A stretch of DNA of 64,000 nucleotides from Acidobacteriota bacterium. Lineage in GTDB: Bacteria > Acidobacteriota > Thermoanaerobaculia > Gp7-AA8 > JAHWKK01. This document shows, in pieces, positions 26,986-35,634 of the stretch. Position 1 is the stretch's first letter. Every line of letters starts with the position of its first letter. The DNA lies in contig JAHWKK010000022.1 of the NCBI GenBank assembly GCA_019347945.1, positions 1 through 64,000 on the forward strand. The letters run 5' to 3'. Made by a program: the position numbers and the translations under genes. Below the pieces are notes generated by a model. It was not told the origin of the DNA. It searched no databases and saw only the letters and a program-made list of their open reading frames with translations.

Positions 26986-28289
26986 CAGAGGATCTGCCTT
27001 CGCTTCACGTCGAGGTATGCATTGATGGAGTCGGTCGCGAGCTCGCCGGGCCTGCTGTCGACTACCAGCGCGCCTCGACTCTGGAGATCTTTGATCAGCC
27101 CTGTCCGGGCTTCCCACAAATCGCGCGCGACGAGAAACTTCGAGAGCTCCCGGCTCGAGCGCGGCGGCGTGTGAGCGATCGCATCGAGCGTCGGATCGAA
27201 CTGTACCGCGATCAGAACCAGGTGGTTTGGATGAAGCACGCTCACCGCTTTGACGAGCTCGTCACCGATCTCGAGATGGGGCAGCATCGTGAATACGACG
27301 ATGAGACTTCTCTTTCGGAGGGTTCGGCGAAGCCCGTGAGCCAGGGCCGGATAATCGGTGTGTGCGTAGCCGGGCTCGAGCGCGGTCACGAACCGGGTCA
27401 GGCTTCGGAGATGAGTTGCACCTCCGCCGGAGGCGACGCCGCCGTCGACCTTCGATGAGAAGGACTGAATCCCGATCCTGTCCTCGATGCGATTCGCGAC
27501 GTAGGCGAGGAGCAATGCAGTGTTCACCGCATGGTCGAGACGGCTGAGCCAGCCGACCCTTTGGGCCATTCTGTGGCCGCGGTCGACGCAGATGACGATG
27601 TTCTGTGAACGCTCGACCCTGAACTCTCGAACGATGAGCTTTCCGTGGCGCGCGGTGGCCTTCCAGGCGACGTCACGGAGATCGTCTCCGTCGACGAGGT
27701 CCCGCAATCTCTCGAAATCCCGCCCCTTTCCGAGCCGCGGCGAATTGCGGCTGCCGTGACCGCGCAGGATGAACTGATTGAGCAGCCGGTGGAGCCGGCC
27801 GACCGCGGCGATGTTGGGAATCACCGAGAGCTCGGCGGCGGATCCGACGTCGGTCACCCGCTCGATCAGCCCGCGGCGCGTGAGCGCGATCGTGGGGGGA
27901 CGAAGCGCAGTCGACCCCCGCGCAATTGCGCGAATGTCGAGGTTGAATGTCGCACGTTCATTCGGATTCAGTGTCGCCGAATAGACGGTCTGCTGCCGGT
28001 CGAGAAGAGAGGGCCATACCTGGCGAAACTGAATCTCGAGAGGCTTCCGATTATCGGCGGTCAGCGCCATCGGCACCGTCGCAACATCGCCGAGACTCAT
28101 CGCGAACGATCCCTTGCGATCGAGCTGGAATGTGATTGCCCGGAGCTCGACCAGCTCCGAAATGCTGACGGCGAGAACGATCAGAGCGCCCGCACCGATC
28201 AACCATACAGCCCAGTCCACCAGAGCGATCGCAATGCTCGCCACGGCGAGGATTCCGACGACGCGCGGGAGAAGAGGCCCCGGTCTCAT
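26985..28289 (-). CDS. DUF58 family protein (vWA-like)
   Basis: A 434-residue DUF58 protein: two membrane helices at the N-terminus, an Ig-like region, then the DUF58 core (R-D-F-E-R-L-R-D-L-V-D-G-D-D-L-R-D-V-A-W-K-A-T-A-R). A von Willebrand A-like fold with V-I-C-V-D-R-G-H-R-M follows; the D-x-S-x-S MIDAS motif is altered here, with S replaced by R/H. DUF58 proteins are usual partners of MoxR AAA+ ATPases and are thought to present substrate proteins to them. The ATG and stop share one base with the neighbours on each side (TGATG), which shows tight coupling with MoxR and the SpoIIM-like gene. Confidence 0.92.
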   Translation of the reverse strand: MRPGPLLPRVVGILAVASIAIALVDWAVWLIGAGALIVLAVSISELVELRAITFQLDRKGSFAMSLGDVATVPMALTADNRKPLEIQFRQVWPSLLDRQQTVYSATLNPNERATFNLDIRAIARGSTALRPPTIALTRRGLIERVTDVGSAAELSVIPNIAAVGRLHRLLNQFILRGHGSRNSPRLGKGRDFERLRDLVDGDDLRDVAWKATARHGKLIVREFRVERSQNIVICVDRGHRMAQRVGWLSRLDHAVNTALLLAYVANRIEDRIGIQSFSSKVDGGVASGGGATHLRSLTRFVTALEPGYAHTDYPALAHGLRRTLRKRSLIVVFTMLPHLEIGDELVKAVSVLHPNHLVLIAVQFDPTLDAIAHTPPRSSRELSKFLVARDLWEARTGLIKDLQSRGALVVDSRPGELATDSINAYLDVKRRQIL

Positions 28290-29251
28290 CAGCGGGGTAC
28301 CTCGATCTGACCGAAGATCGTGTCGATGATGTCGGTGATCTCGATCCCTTCCATCTCGGCCTCGGGTGTGAGGACGATCCGGTGAGCCATGACTGGAGAA
28401 CCGACAGCCTTGACGTCGTCCGGGGTGACGAAATCACGGCCTTCGATTGCGGCCCGGGCGCGACTCGCTTCGAGCAGCGCGAGCGACGCGCGCGGCCCGG
28501 CGGCGATCTCGATCGATGGATGATCCCGGGTTGAGCGTACGACGTCGAGAATGTATTTCCGCACACCCGGCTCGATGTTGATCGATCCCGAGATCAGGCG
28601 TCTGGCCTCGAGCAGCTCGTGACCTTCGAACACCGGCTCGAGCAGGGCGACCTCGCGATCGTGAAGAATCCTTCCTTCGGCATATGCATCGAGCATCGCC
28701 CCTTCCGCGGCCGGGTCCGGATACCCGATCCCGATCTTCATCAGAAAGCGGTCCCGCTGAGCTTCCGGTAACGGGTACGTTCCTTCGAACTCGATCGGAT
28801 TCTGCGTGGCGAAAACGGTGAAGACCGGAGAGGTCTGCCGGCGAAAGCCATCGAGAGTCACTGCGCGCTCCTGCATCGATTCGAGCAGGGCGGCCTGAGT
28901 TCTCGGAGGAGTCCTGTTGATCTCGTCCGCGAGAAGGATGTCGGTGAAGATCGGACCCTGGCGAAACTCGAAATCCTGGGTCTTCTGGTTGAAGACGTTC
29001 GATCCGAGAAGATCCGCCGGCATCAGATCGGGGGTGAACTGGATACGCCGGAACGTGCAGCCGAGAAGACGGGAGAGGGCGAGTACCATCAGCGTCTTCG
29101 CCGTCCCGGGGACACCCTCGAGAAGGCCGTGGCCGCCGGCGAACAGACAGCTGAGGAGGTGCTTCTTGACCTCGTCCTGTCCGAGCACTACGCGGTCGAC
29201 CTGCTCGATGATCCTTGCGGACTTCTCAGCGATTTGAGCGATGTTCTGCAT
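28289..29251 (-). CDS. MoxR-family AAA+ ATPase
   Basis: A 320-residue MoxR ATPase. Walker A is G-V-P-G-T-A-K-T (46-53), Walker B includes L-L-A-D-E-I-N-R, and sensor 1 is in V-F-A-T-Q-N-P-I-E. The helix-2 insert and the arginine finger region follow in the usual order. MoxR ATPases act as chaperone-like remodelling factors for vWA-domain partners, here presumably the DUF58 and DUF4129/DUF4350 products of the same operon. The ATG lies inside the end of the DUF4350 gene (26-base overlap). Nothing is missing in the catalytic motifs. Confidence 0.95.
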   Translation of the reverse strand: MQNIAQIAEKSARIIEQVDRVVLGQDEVKKHLLSCLFAGGHGLLEGVPGTAKTLMVLALSRLLGCTFRRIQFTPDLMPADLLGSNVFNQKTQDFEFRQGPIFTDILLADEINRTPPRTQAALLESMQERAVTLDGFRRQTSPVFTVFATQNPIEFEGTYPLPEAQRDRFLMKIGIGYPDPAAEGAMLDAYAEGRILHDREVALLEPVFEGHELLEARRLISGSINIEPGVRKYILDVVRSTRDHPSIEIAAGPRASLALLEASRARAAIEGRDFVTPDDVKAVGSPVMAHRIVLTPEAEMEGIEITDIIDTIFGQIEVPR

Positions 29252-30410
29252 CGAGAATCCTCCTGAAAATTGAATTCAGATGTTCCAGTCTCGCGTCGAA
29301 ACTGCCGGGAGGCATGACGATGTCGGCGATGTCGACGGAGCGGCCTTTTCGGCGGAGCCATGCCTCTTCCCGCTCCAGGGTCTTCCGGTAGAGCCTCAGA
29401 GCTTCGGGCTCGGAAACTGTCCGGCTGAACAATGTTCCGAGCGAATCGACCAGATCGACCGCTTCCGATCGTTCGATCTGATCCGCTCGCATCCGTGGCC
29501 CGATCGAACTTCTGCCGCGGGCCATCCAGAGCGCGAAGGCGAGCGCTCCGAGCACGAGCGAGGGGCCGAGGCGCCACTCGCTGATCAGCAGATGGGTCAG
29601 TCCTGGGCTCGCTCCGAGACCGTGAATCCGCTCGTCGATGAAGACCCGTGTGCGATCCCGTATCAGAGATTCGACCAGCAGGAGGTGATCGCCTTCTCCG
29701 ATGCCGCTGTTGAGAAAGATCTCGGGACTGGCGACGCGGATGATCTCGCCGCGGCCGATCACCTCACGACAGATTTGAGAGCGTGTGCCGGTGTTGAGGA
29801 TCGAGTGGCACCTCCCCATGGTCTCCGGCATGAAAGCCTTCGGGTCGGAGAGCACGACCGCATCGACGCCCGGCCAGATCGGGAAGACCTTCGTCGATTC
29901 CTCCTGCTGGACGCGCTCGGTGCAGGTGACGCCCCGGGCGCAACCGGGGGAGAGAACGAGCCGGCCTCCCGCGCGAACGAAATCCTCCTCCTCCGGAGCG
30001 ACTGGCGACGTCGCTTCGCGGTCGCTCGGATCTTCGTCATTGGTTTCGTCGGATCCGTCCGTCTTCGGGTCGGAGGCTTCCCGTTCATTCGAGCTTTTGT
30101 CGACTTTGCGGGAGGGACGGTATTCGGCCGCTTCCTGCAGGAAGACGTCCCCGGACTCGATGCGGAACACGACGGTCTGGTCCGGCGACGTCGACGGGAT
30201 GAGCGTTTCCAGCAGTCTCACCGAGTCGCTTCCGAGTCGTCGTGACAGATAGCCGTACAGAAGTGAAGTTCCAGTGTCGTCGGTATCGAAAACCGAGCCG
30301 GCGGGGGCGGATTCGGAGCTGGAGCGAAGATCGGTTGCGATCCAGGTCGAGATGATGGCGACCCAGGCGAGAAGGGCGACGATGGGAAAGATGTACCGCG
30401 GTTTTTTCAT
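29226..30410 (-). CDS. DUF4350-like membrane protein
   Basis: A 394-residue protein with one N-terminal helix (about 6-25), a long extracytoplasmic part and a C-terminal helix at about 280-300 followed by a cytoplasmic tail. An S-x-x-x-T-G-T-S-L-L-Y-G-Y-L segment after the first helix matches the DUF4350 family opening. An acidic, low-complexity insertion (about 105-140, D-E-T-N-D-E-D-P-S-D) is unusual. A cysteine pair in G-C-A-R-G-V-T-C could form a disulfide. The start at 30410 overlaps the DUF4129 stop (ATGA). It is a constant neighbour of MoxR/DUF58/DUF4129 in many genomes, function unknown. Confidence 0.85.
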   Translation of the reverse strand: MKKPRYIFPIVALLAWVAIISTWIATDLRSSSESAPAGSVFDTDDTGTSLLYGYLSRRLGSDSVRLLETLIPSTSPDQTVVFRIESGDVFLQEAAEYRPSRKVDKSSNEREASDPKTDGSDETNDEDPSDREATSPVAPEEEDFVRAGGRLVLSPGCARGVTCTERVQQEESTKVFPIWPGVDAVVLSDPKAFMPETMGRCHSILNTGTRSQICREVIGRGEIIRVASPEIFLNSGIGEGDHLLLVESLIRDRTRVFIDERIHGLGASPGLTHLLISEWRLGPSLVLGALAFALWMARGRSSIGPRMRADQIERSEAVDLVDSLGTLFSRTVSEPEALRLYRKTLEREEAWLRRKGRSVDIADIVMPPGSFDARLEHLNSIFRRILDAEHRSNR

Positions 30411-32224
30411 GCGGCGCCTTCCCGCTGGTCGTCGATCGAATCGAGAATCATGGCTGCCGTTTCTGCGAAAGACGCGTACGCGGTGCTGTCGACCTCGTGA
30501 TTTCCGTACCATTCTCGATCGAACTCGGCTGTCAGCCGGACGAGGTCTCCCTTCCACCGAGAGGAAGCCGCTACGGCTTCCACGTACTCCCAGTTGGTTC
30601 GCCCTCGAATCCACGCGACTCGTCTCGTGCGGATCAGCGTCGAAAGAATCGCGTTGTACCAGGCTCGAATCGCCTCCCGATGCCTCCCGGCAGCGGCAAG
30701 GCTCCGTGCGAGGCCCACCCATTCGCTCTCCTCTCTCGATCGTGGATCGTGATCGGCGACCGACGCGATCCGCTCCACGATGACCGGGGCCGCCTCCGGC
30801 CGTCGCCGCGACCGTCTGATCACCATGAGGACGAGCGCGAGCAGGCAGGCAGCGATCAGAATCGTGGTCATCATGACGGTCAGAGTGACCCCGCCTTCGG
30901 GATCGCGGGCATCGGTCTGCGGCCAGAGGGTGATCAGCCAGTCCCACAGCCACTCGAGTTTCTCGGAAATCCAGGCGAAGGCTTTCGTGAGCCATCCGGT
31001 GACGTCATCCCAGACCCCGCGATCGATCGTCAGATCGGCCGCCGCTCCTCCCCCGGGCAAAGCGGGCAGCTCCTGGCTCCGCCGCTCGGCATCGAGAATC
31101 TCGTAACCTCCCCTGACCGCCTCAACATCCCGCTCCGCCGACCTAAGAGCAGCGACCGTCGCATCGATTCGAGCGAGCAGGGCGGGGAGATCGACTTCCT
31201 CCGAGCCGGCCGTGGCGAAGAGGGATTCGTCGGGCACGAAAGTCAGCTCGCCGAACCGGACGCGATCGGAACGAAGCTGATTCATTCGATCGAGAGCACT
31301 CCCGTGTCGCTCGTTCCGGATGTCGGCGGAGATTGCCTCGAGGGTCTCCCGATAGCCGTCGAGCGAGATTTCGGCGGCGCTGATCGACGGAGCCAGGAGA
31401 CAAACAAGCGCGGCAGCGAGCGTCCCTTTTCGATTGAAAGCCCGCTCGAGCCTGGCAGCGAGATCGGCTCCGGTCTTTCTGCGCCGCCCCGTTTGAACCA
31501 GTGCCGTCATGGTTCCGAGCCAGAAAGGCTCCATGATGAGCAGGGAGGTCCACAGGATCGAAATCTGGAAAAGACGACCCATCATCAGCGCTCGGACGCC
31601 CACCAGATCGAGGCCCGGAACTGCATCGGCGAGCCAGAATAGAATCGCGACCGCGGCGCCGAGATTGATCATCACGGCGACGAAAGCGATGCAGAAGGCG
31701 AACGTGATGCCGACCAGGGGGGTCAGTTCGACCCCTGCGAGTTTGCGGAGTCCTTCACCGATGCCAGGACCGCTGACCGACCACGCGGTGACCGCCGAGA
31801 GCCCGCCCAGGGCGACGAATGCAACGAGGCCCACGCCCGAAAGGCTCGTCACGAAGAGTCCTGCCAGAATCAACAGTTTCACGGCGAGATGCGAAATGAA
31901 GACGTGTGGCGGCACGCGCAGAGCGTGGGACAAAGAGATCTCTTTGCCTTCTGATCGGGCGATGCATGCACGGACGTAAACCAGCCGTGCCCACGAGGCT
32001 GGCAGGAGTGTAAGGAGCATCGCCGCGGCGATCGACCCGAGGTAGGTACCGTACGACGACGCCGAGTCGCCGAGTCCGAGAGTCCGATTCCAGAAGTGGA
32101 TTTCGACCGCCCTCCACGGAAGCATTCCCAGCCAGAGTATGCCCCACCATGGAGACGCGGTTCCGCGAGCGAGCTTCCATCCTTCGTCGAGCACTTCCGT
32201 GGTGCGAGTCGACTCGCTTTTCAT
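30407..32224 (-). CDS. Membrane protein with C-terminal DUF4129
   Basis: A 605-residue protein. The N-terminal half has about six membrane helices (W-W-G-I-L-W-L-G-M-L-P-W-R-A-V-E onwards), and a long extracytoplasmic segment follows at about 300-440. After a further helix (about 455-475) the last 110 residues form the DUF4129 domain, with A-W-Y-N-A-I-L-S-T-L and the W-E-Y-V-E-A-V segment. DUF4129 occurs at the end of bacterial transglutaminase-like membrane proteins and in MoxR clusters. The protein lacks a transglutaminase core. The start is M-K-S-E-S-T-R-T at 32224, which overlaps the upstream stop as ATGA. Confidence 0.85.
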   Translation of the reverse strand: MKSESTRTTEVLDEGWKLARGTASPWWGILWLGMLPWRAVEIHFWNRTLGLGDSASSYGTYLGSIAAAMLLTLLPASWARLVYVRACIARSEGKEISLSHALRVPPHVFISHLAVKLLILAGLFVTSLSGVGLVAFVALGGLSAVTAWSVSGPGIGEGLRKLAGVELTPLVGITFAFCIAFVAVMINLGAAVAILFWLADAVPGLDLVGVRALMMGRLFQISILWTSLLIMEPFWLGTMTALVQTGRRRKTGADLAARLERAFNRKGTLAAALVCLLAPSISAAEISLDGYRETLEAISADIRNERHGSALDRMNQLRSDRVRFGELTFVPDESLFATAGSEEVDLPALLARIDATVAALRSAERDVEAVRGGYEILDAERRSQELPALPGGGAAADLTIDRGVWDDVTGWLTKAFAWISEKLEWLWDWLITLWPQTDARDPEGGVTLTVMMTTILIAACLLALVLMVIRRSRRRPEAAPVIVERIASVADHDPRSREESEWVGLARSLAAAGRHREAIRAWYNAILSTLIRTRRVAWIRGRTNWEYVEAVAASSRWKGDLVRLTAEFDREWYGNHEVDSTAYASFAETAAMILDSIDDQREGAA

Positions 32225-32562
32225 AGGCTGAAGAGTTTTGCGAGGACTGCCGCGATACTGACGATCAATCGCGGGAGGAGCCAGATGAGAATGACGATCG
32301 TGGCGAGCGACGTGATCCAGCCGGCCGGCGATGATCCCCGGGCGACCGCGATCTCCGTCCGCTTTCGCAGACAGGAAACGCAGAGATTCATCCCCTCCCA
32401 GGGAGTCGCGCACTCGGAACAGATCCGCTTTTCGCATCCTACGCAGAGGGCGAGTGCATGAACTGCCGGATGGTTGGTGCAAAAGATCGCTTGCGCGCGA
32501 GGCATGAGTGTCAGATTCTGCTGGCTGAGGAATCCGGCGTCAATGGAGGGGGTTTGAAGCAT
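32221..32562 (-). CDS. Small B-box zinc-finger membrane protein
   Basis: A 113-residue protein and the first gene of the MoxR operon. It has a B-box-type finger at about 27-66 with C-T-N-H, C-V-G-C, C-S-E-C and C-V-S-C, and one C-terminal membrane helix (I-T-S-L-A-T-I-V-I-L-I-W-L-L). It is preceded by GGAGGG ten bases from the ATG at 32562, which supports this start over an internal ATG at residue 20. The finger resembles those in the other B-box genes of this cluster, so all three may share a partner. The stop overlaps the DUF4129 start (ATGA). Confidence 0.8.
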   Translation of the reverse strand: MLQTPSIDAGFLSQQNLTLMPRAQAIFCTNHPAVHALALCVGCEKRICSECATPWEGMNLCVSCLRKRTEIAVARGSSPAGWITSLATIVILIWLLPRLIVSIAAVLAKLFSL

Positions 32563-32657
32563 TGGCTGTTCTCCCTCCGTGGAATGATCCGGCGAACCCG
32601 GCTATCATGAGTACACCGGATTGGGGCGAAACGTCAGAGAGGCCGGAAGGAGACGGG

Positions 32658-33278
32658 ATGAACGATCGACCGCGAAATGACGCCAAGATGGCTGCGATCC
32701 CAGGGGGCGTCGCAGGGATCCCGGTCGTTGTCTTCGCATTCGCCCTTTCAGGTCTCTTCAGCAGCCCGGCTTCAGCGCAGACGAGACCGACGAACGAGCA
32801 CCCGCTCGTCCAGCGGCAGGTTCTCGAGAGCTCCCCCTCTCGGGATGACTCCCGAAGACGGCCGACCGCCCCGAAGGCCCCTCCCTCGGAGGCACCCGCG
32901 AAGCAGTCCTGGTACGTGGTCGAAAAAGCGAGCGCAGATTTCGGGCTGGTCAGCCCGGGGCAGACCGCAGTGATCGACGGCGCGCTCCTGATTCGCGTAT
33001 TCAGCGAAGATGCCTGGATACTCAGGCTTGCGCCGAGGGTCGCCAGTGTCAGTTCCGGATCGGTCACCGAGCGAATTTCCTCGTCGAGACTTGCTCTGAA
33101 GACGGGAGCGGCTGGCTGGCAGGTACTCCGGGACGGCGTACCGAGTGTGGTCGCGCGGGGCAAGGCGACCTCTGGCGCGGGTGAGCTGGTCATCCTCGAT
33201 CTGAAGCTCGCTCTGGAGAACCGGGATCCGGTCGGGTACTTCGGCGCGGAGCTCGAGCTCCGCCTCGATCCGAGGTAG
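32658..33278 (+). CDS. Secreted beta-rich protein, possible tip component of a pilus-like system
   Basis: A 206-residue exported protein. After a basic N-terminal region a hydrophobic stretch (V-V-V-F-A-F-A-L-S-G-L-F) ends in P-A-S-A-Q, a good signal peptidase site. The mature part begins with a charged low-complexity linker and continues as a beta-rich domain containing A-D-F-G-L-V-S-P-G-Q-T. It ends with G-Y-F-G-A-E-L-E-L-R-L-D-P-R, a terminal-strand pattern like that of fimbrial subunits. The ATG at 32658 follows AAGGAG. It runs towards the two subunit genes, 261 bases ahead, but whether it belongs to that locus is an inference. Confidence 0.65.
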   Translation: MNDRPRNDAKMAAIPGGVAGIPVVVFAFALSGLFSSPASAQTRPTNEHPLVQRQVLESSPSRDDSRRRPTAPKAPPSEAPAKQSWYVVEKASADFGLVSPGQTAVIDGALLIRVFSEDAWILRLAPRVASVSSGSVTERISSSRLALKTGAAGWQVLRDGVPSVVARGKATSGAGELVILDLKLALENRDPVGYFGAELELRLDPR

Positions 33279-33539
33279 GACGAGCGGTGGCATCCGGGGG
33301 CGCCTTACCTTCGATAGGTGAAATTGAGTACTGAAGATAACTTCCGCAACCAGCGAAGTTGGCCTATCTTTGAGAGCGTGACGAAGAAAACCCAGCTCGT
33401 TATGAATTATTTGAAATAACCGGAACTGAAGACTGTTAACATGGGTGCTTTCCAAAAAACGTAGCAAATCGGTGAGACTCCCAGAGTCGACAGGCTTGTG
33501 GATCCAAGGAAAATTGACAAAGTTTCAGGAGGAATTCGG

Positions 33540-34142
33540 ATGAGAAAGATACTGGCAGTAGCAGCAATTTCAGGGGCGGCCATCTTCATGGCAGGCAACG
33601 CCGAGGCCCAGGCAACCGACAGCAACTGGGTGCAGGTCACGGCGACCGTTCAGGGCGTCTTCGACTTTAAGATCGATGGCAACGACTATCCGGCGGGATC
33701 TCCTGCGCTTCATGATTTCGGGTCTGTGACCGTCACGGGTGTGCAGACGGGCGGCACGGCCGCGACCTCGATCGTAACCGCGGCAGATGGAAGCACCGCG
33801 CATTACCGAGCGGAGCCCGCATTCGGATGGACGGTCGTGAGTGCGCCGAGGCGTACGGTCGACATTTCCTATCAGAATGCGACGATCGACGCTGCCAACA
33901 CGATGACCATCGATCAGCTGGCGATCGAGATGTCGGTGACCCAGCAGGCGGACGGTGGGGCGGGAACCTCGACAGCGTGGAACCAGCTTTCGGGCGCCAA
34001 GACGCTTCTGGTCGATGATGCTCTCGCTGGTAACGGCACCAACACCGCGGCCGGGAACATCAACCTCGAGCTGAGAGTCGACGAGAACGATGCTGAGGGA
34101 GCCAACACGTTCACGTTCGAGCTGTACGCGGAAGGCATCTGA
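33540..34142 (+). CDS. Putative major fimbrial-like subunit (paralogue 1)
   Basis: A 200-residue secreted protein: signal peptide M-R-K-I-L-A-V-A-A-I-S-G to A-E-A-Q, then an all-beta domain without cysteines. Motifs shared with the next gene are D-S-N-W-V at the mature N-terminus, F-D-F-K-I-D-G, S-A-P-R-R-T-V-D-I-S, Q-L-A-I-E-M-S-V-T, L-L-V-D-D and a terminal F-E-L-Y-A-E-G-I. The layout (N-terminal strand, then a C-terminal alternating strand before a chaperone and an usher-like gene) is what donor-strand-assembled pilins show. No known pilin family name is certain. GGAGG stands 7 bases before the ATG. A strong terminator follows 30 bases after the stop, so this gene should be the most expressed of the set. 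Confidence 0.72.
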   Translation: MRKILAVAAISGAAIFMAGNAEAQATDSNWVQVTATVQGVFDFKIDGNDYPAGSPALHDFGSVTVTGVQTGGTAATSIVTAADGSTAHYRAEPAFGWTVVSAPRRTVDISYQNATIDAANTMTIDQLAIEMSVTQQADGGAGTSTAWNQLSGAKTLLVDDALAGNGTNTAAGNINLELRVDENDAEGANTFTFELYAEGI

Positions 34143-34171
34143 CCGAGCGGTCAGGAGAGGCAAACTTGTCA

Positions 34172-34204
34172 GGGCGAGGTCGCTTAGCGGCCTCGCCCTT
34201 TTTT
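34172..34204 (+). terminator. Intrinsic terminator between the two subunit genes
   Basis: GGGCGAGG (34172-34179) pairs with CCTCGCCC (34191-34198). The stem continues through CGC/GCG to a three-base loop (11 Watson-Crick pairs plus one T-G pair) and is followed by six T. It lies after the first subunit gene and 12 bases before the second subunit ATG, so downstream genes would be read only by partial readthrough or from another promoter. Confidence 0.93.
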
Positions 34205-34216
34205 AGGGTCCGCCAC

Positions 34217-34810
34217 ATGTTCAAATTCAAGATAGTCGGAAGAGCTCTGGCCACGGTCGCGACGATCGCGGTGCTGGCCTCTCCGGAAGCTGCAGCTCAG
34301 ACCGACAGCAACTGGGTCAGCGCCACCGCGACGGTATCGAGCGTGTTCGATTTCCGAATCGACGGCGCCGACTGGTCACGGCTCGACCCGGCGGTCTACG
34401 ACTTCGGATCAGTCTCCCACACCGGAATGAACGGCGGGGTCATCATAGCGGGACGGGCGTACTACACAGCGAACGGCGCCTTCACGTGGTCCGTCGAGAG
34501 TGCACCACGGCGGACGGTGGACGTCTCATTTCAGAATGCGACCAAGCTCGTCGAGCCTGCAGCCGGGGCGATGGACCTCGATCAGCTGGCGATTCGGCTG
34601 ACGATCACGGCCCAGGCATCGGGCGGTGTGGGGACGTCGACCGGACTGACCGCGCTTTCGACCGGGAAGGAAGTTCTGGTCGACGATGTACTTTGTGGAG
34701 TGGGGAGCTCGACCGGGAGCGGTAACATTGACCTGGAACTGTATGTCGACGGAAACGACAGGCAGGGTGTCAACACATGGGAAATCGAGCTCGTGGCGGA
34801 AGGCATATGA
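34217..34810 (+). CDS. Putative minor fimbrial-like subunit (paralogue 2)
   Basis: A 197-residue secreted protein, paralogous to the preceding subunit along its whole length. The signal peptide ends in A-A-A-Q, the mature N-terminus reads T-D-S-N-W-V, and the sequence continues with F-D-F-R-I-D-G, S-A-P-R-R-T-V-D-V-S, L-D-Q-L-A-I-R-L, L-V-D-D and a terminal I-E-L-V-A-E-G-I. A single cysteine (V-L-C-G-V) differs from paralogue 1. The ATG at 34217 follows the terminator closely, and longer frames starting within the hairpin are unlikely. The stop overlaps the chaperone ATG (ATGA), so this subunit is coupled to the chaperone and usher, as expected for a minor or initiating subunit. Confidence 0.72.
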   Translation: MFKFKIVGRALATVATIAVLASPEAAAQTDSNWVSATATVSSVFDFRIDGADWSRLDPAVYDFGSVSHTGMNGGVIIAGRAYYTANGAFTWSVESAPRRTVDVSFQNATKLVEPAAGAMDLDQLAIRLTITAQASGGVGTSTGLTALSTGKEVLVDDVLCGVGSSTGSGNIDLELYVDGNDRQGVNTWEIELVAEGI

Positions 34811-35634
34811 AGATCGAAATGACTAAAAGAGGGTTTGTTTTGTCGCTGTTCCTCGTCATGGTGATCGGCTTGGTTGCGGATGCCGGCGCCCAGCTTCACA
34901 TTCAGATCACGCCGCAGATTTTCGAACGGGTGATCTCGCCGGGCGGGACGCTCAACGACCGGCTGACCTTCCACAACGCGGGATCGGTGCCGCTCGAGGT
35001 TTCTCTCGAGCTCGCGGACTTCGATGCAGATGAACAGGGTAATTCCGTGAAGTTTCCGCCCGCCACGCAGGAATATTCGCTCGCGCCGTATCTTCGAGTG
35101 ACGCCGATCCGGGCTCGGATCGGGCCGGGGCAATCGCTCGATTACCGGCTTGTGGCAAAGCTTTCCCCGGATTTCGATCACCGGCGCGTGATGCTCTACT
35201 TCCTTTCGAAGCCGGTGTTCGAGGATGCGGGAGAAGGATCCAGGACGATCGTGGTGCCGAAAATCGGGATACCGGTTTACGTGGAGTCCCGGACGGCTTC
35301 GGCTGCCGTTCTCGGGGTGGAAAATGTAGAATGGAAACGGCTCGACGATTCGCGTCTGGGGCTGACGCTAACGACGACGAATGCCGGGCAGAGAATCATT
35401 CGACCGCCGGTGTCGCTGGAGATCAGCAGTGCAGACGGCTCTTTCTATGAAGTCTTCAATCTGAATGGTGGGGCGGATCCGGTACTGCCGGGTCGTCTTC
35501 GCCACTGGGCCTTCGCGGTTGGCCCTGTGCCGGGAGGGGAGCTATCCGCGCGACTCAACTTCGCCACGTCGCTTCGCGACTCATTCGTCCGGGAATACGA
35601 GATTCCGGCAGCGGTCGTGACAGAGGCGCAGTGA
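34807..35634 (+). CDS. PapD-like periplasmic pilus chaperone (probable)
   Basis: A 275-residue exported protein with a signal peptide (F-V-L-S-L-F-L-V-M-V-I-G ending in A-G-A-Q). Two Ig-like domains follow. The first has the chaperone pattern I-S-P-G-G-T-L, then R-L-T-F-H-N-A-G-S-V-P-L-E-V, L-A-P-Y-L-R-V-T-P and I-G-P-G-Q-S-L-D-Y-R, matching the donor-strand region of COG3121 chaperones. The second follows V-E-W-K-R-L-D and is long. It is somewhat larger than E. coli PapD (about 220), and similarity is moderate, so a related Ig-like secreted protein remains possible. It overlaps both neighbours by four bases, between the minor subunit and the usher-like gene. Confidence 0.68.
   Translation: MKIEMTKRGFVLSLFLVMVIGLVADAGAQLHIQITPQIFERVISPGGTLNDRLTFHNAGSVPLEVSLELADFDADEQGNSVKFPPATQEYSLAPYLRVTPIRARIGPGQSLDYRLVAKLSPDFDHRRVMLYFLSKPVFEDAGEGSRTIVVPKIGIPVYVESRTASAAVLGVENVEWKRLDDSRLGLTLTTTNAGQRIIRPPVSLEISSADGSFYEVFNLNGGADPVLPGRLRHWAFAVGPVPGGELSARLNFATSLRDSFVREYEIPAAVVTEAQ

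Noticed and set aside
33440-33535. Possible cyclic-di-GMP (GEMM-I) riboswitch before the first pilus-like subunit
   Set aside because: A GCAAATC and a GACTC-CCA-GAGTC hairpin are present, but the conserved GCAAAGC and tetraloop-receptor parts of the motif are missing.
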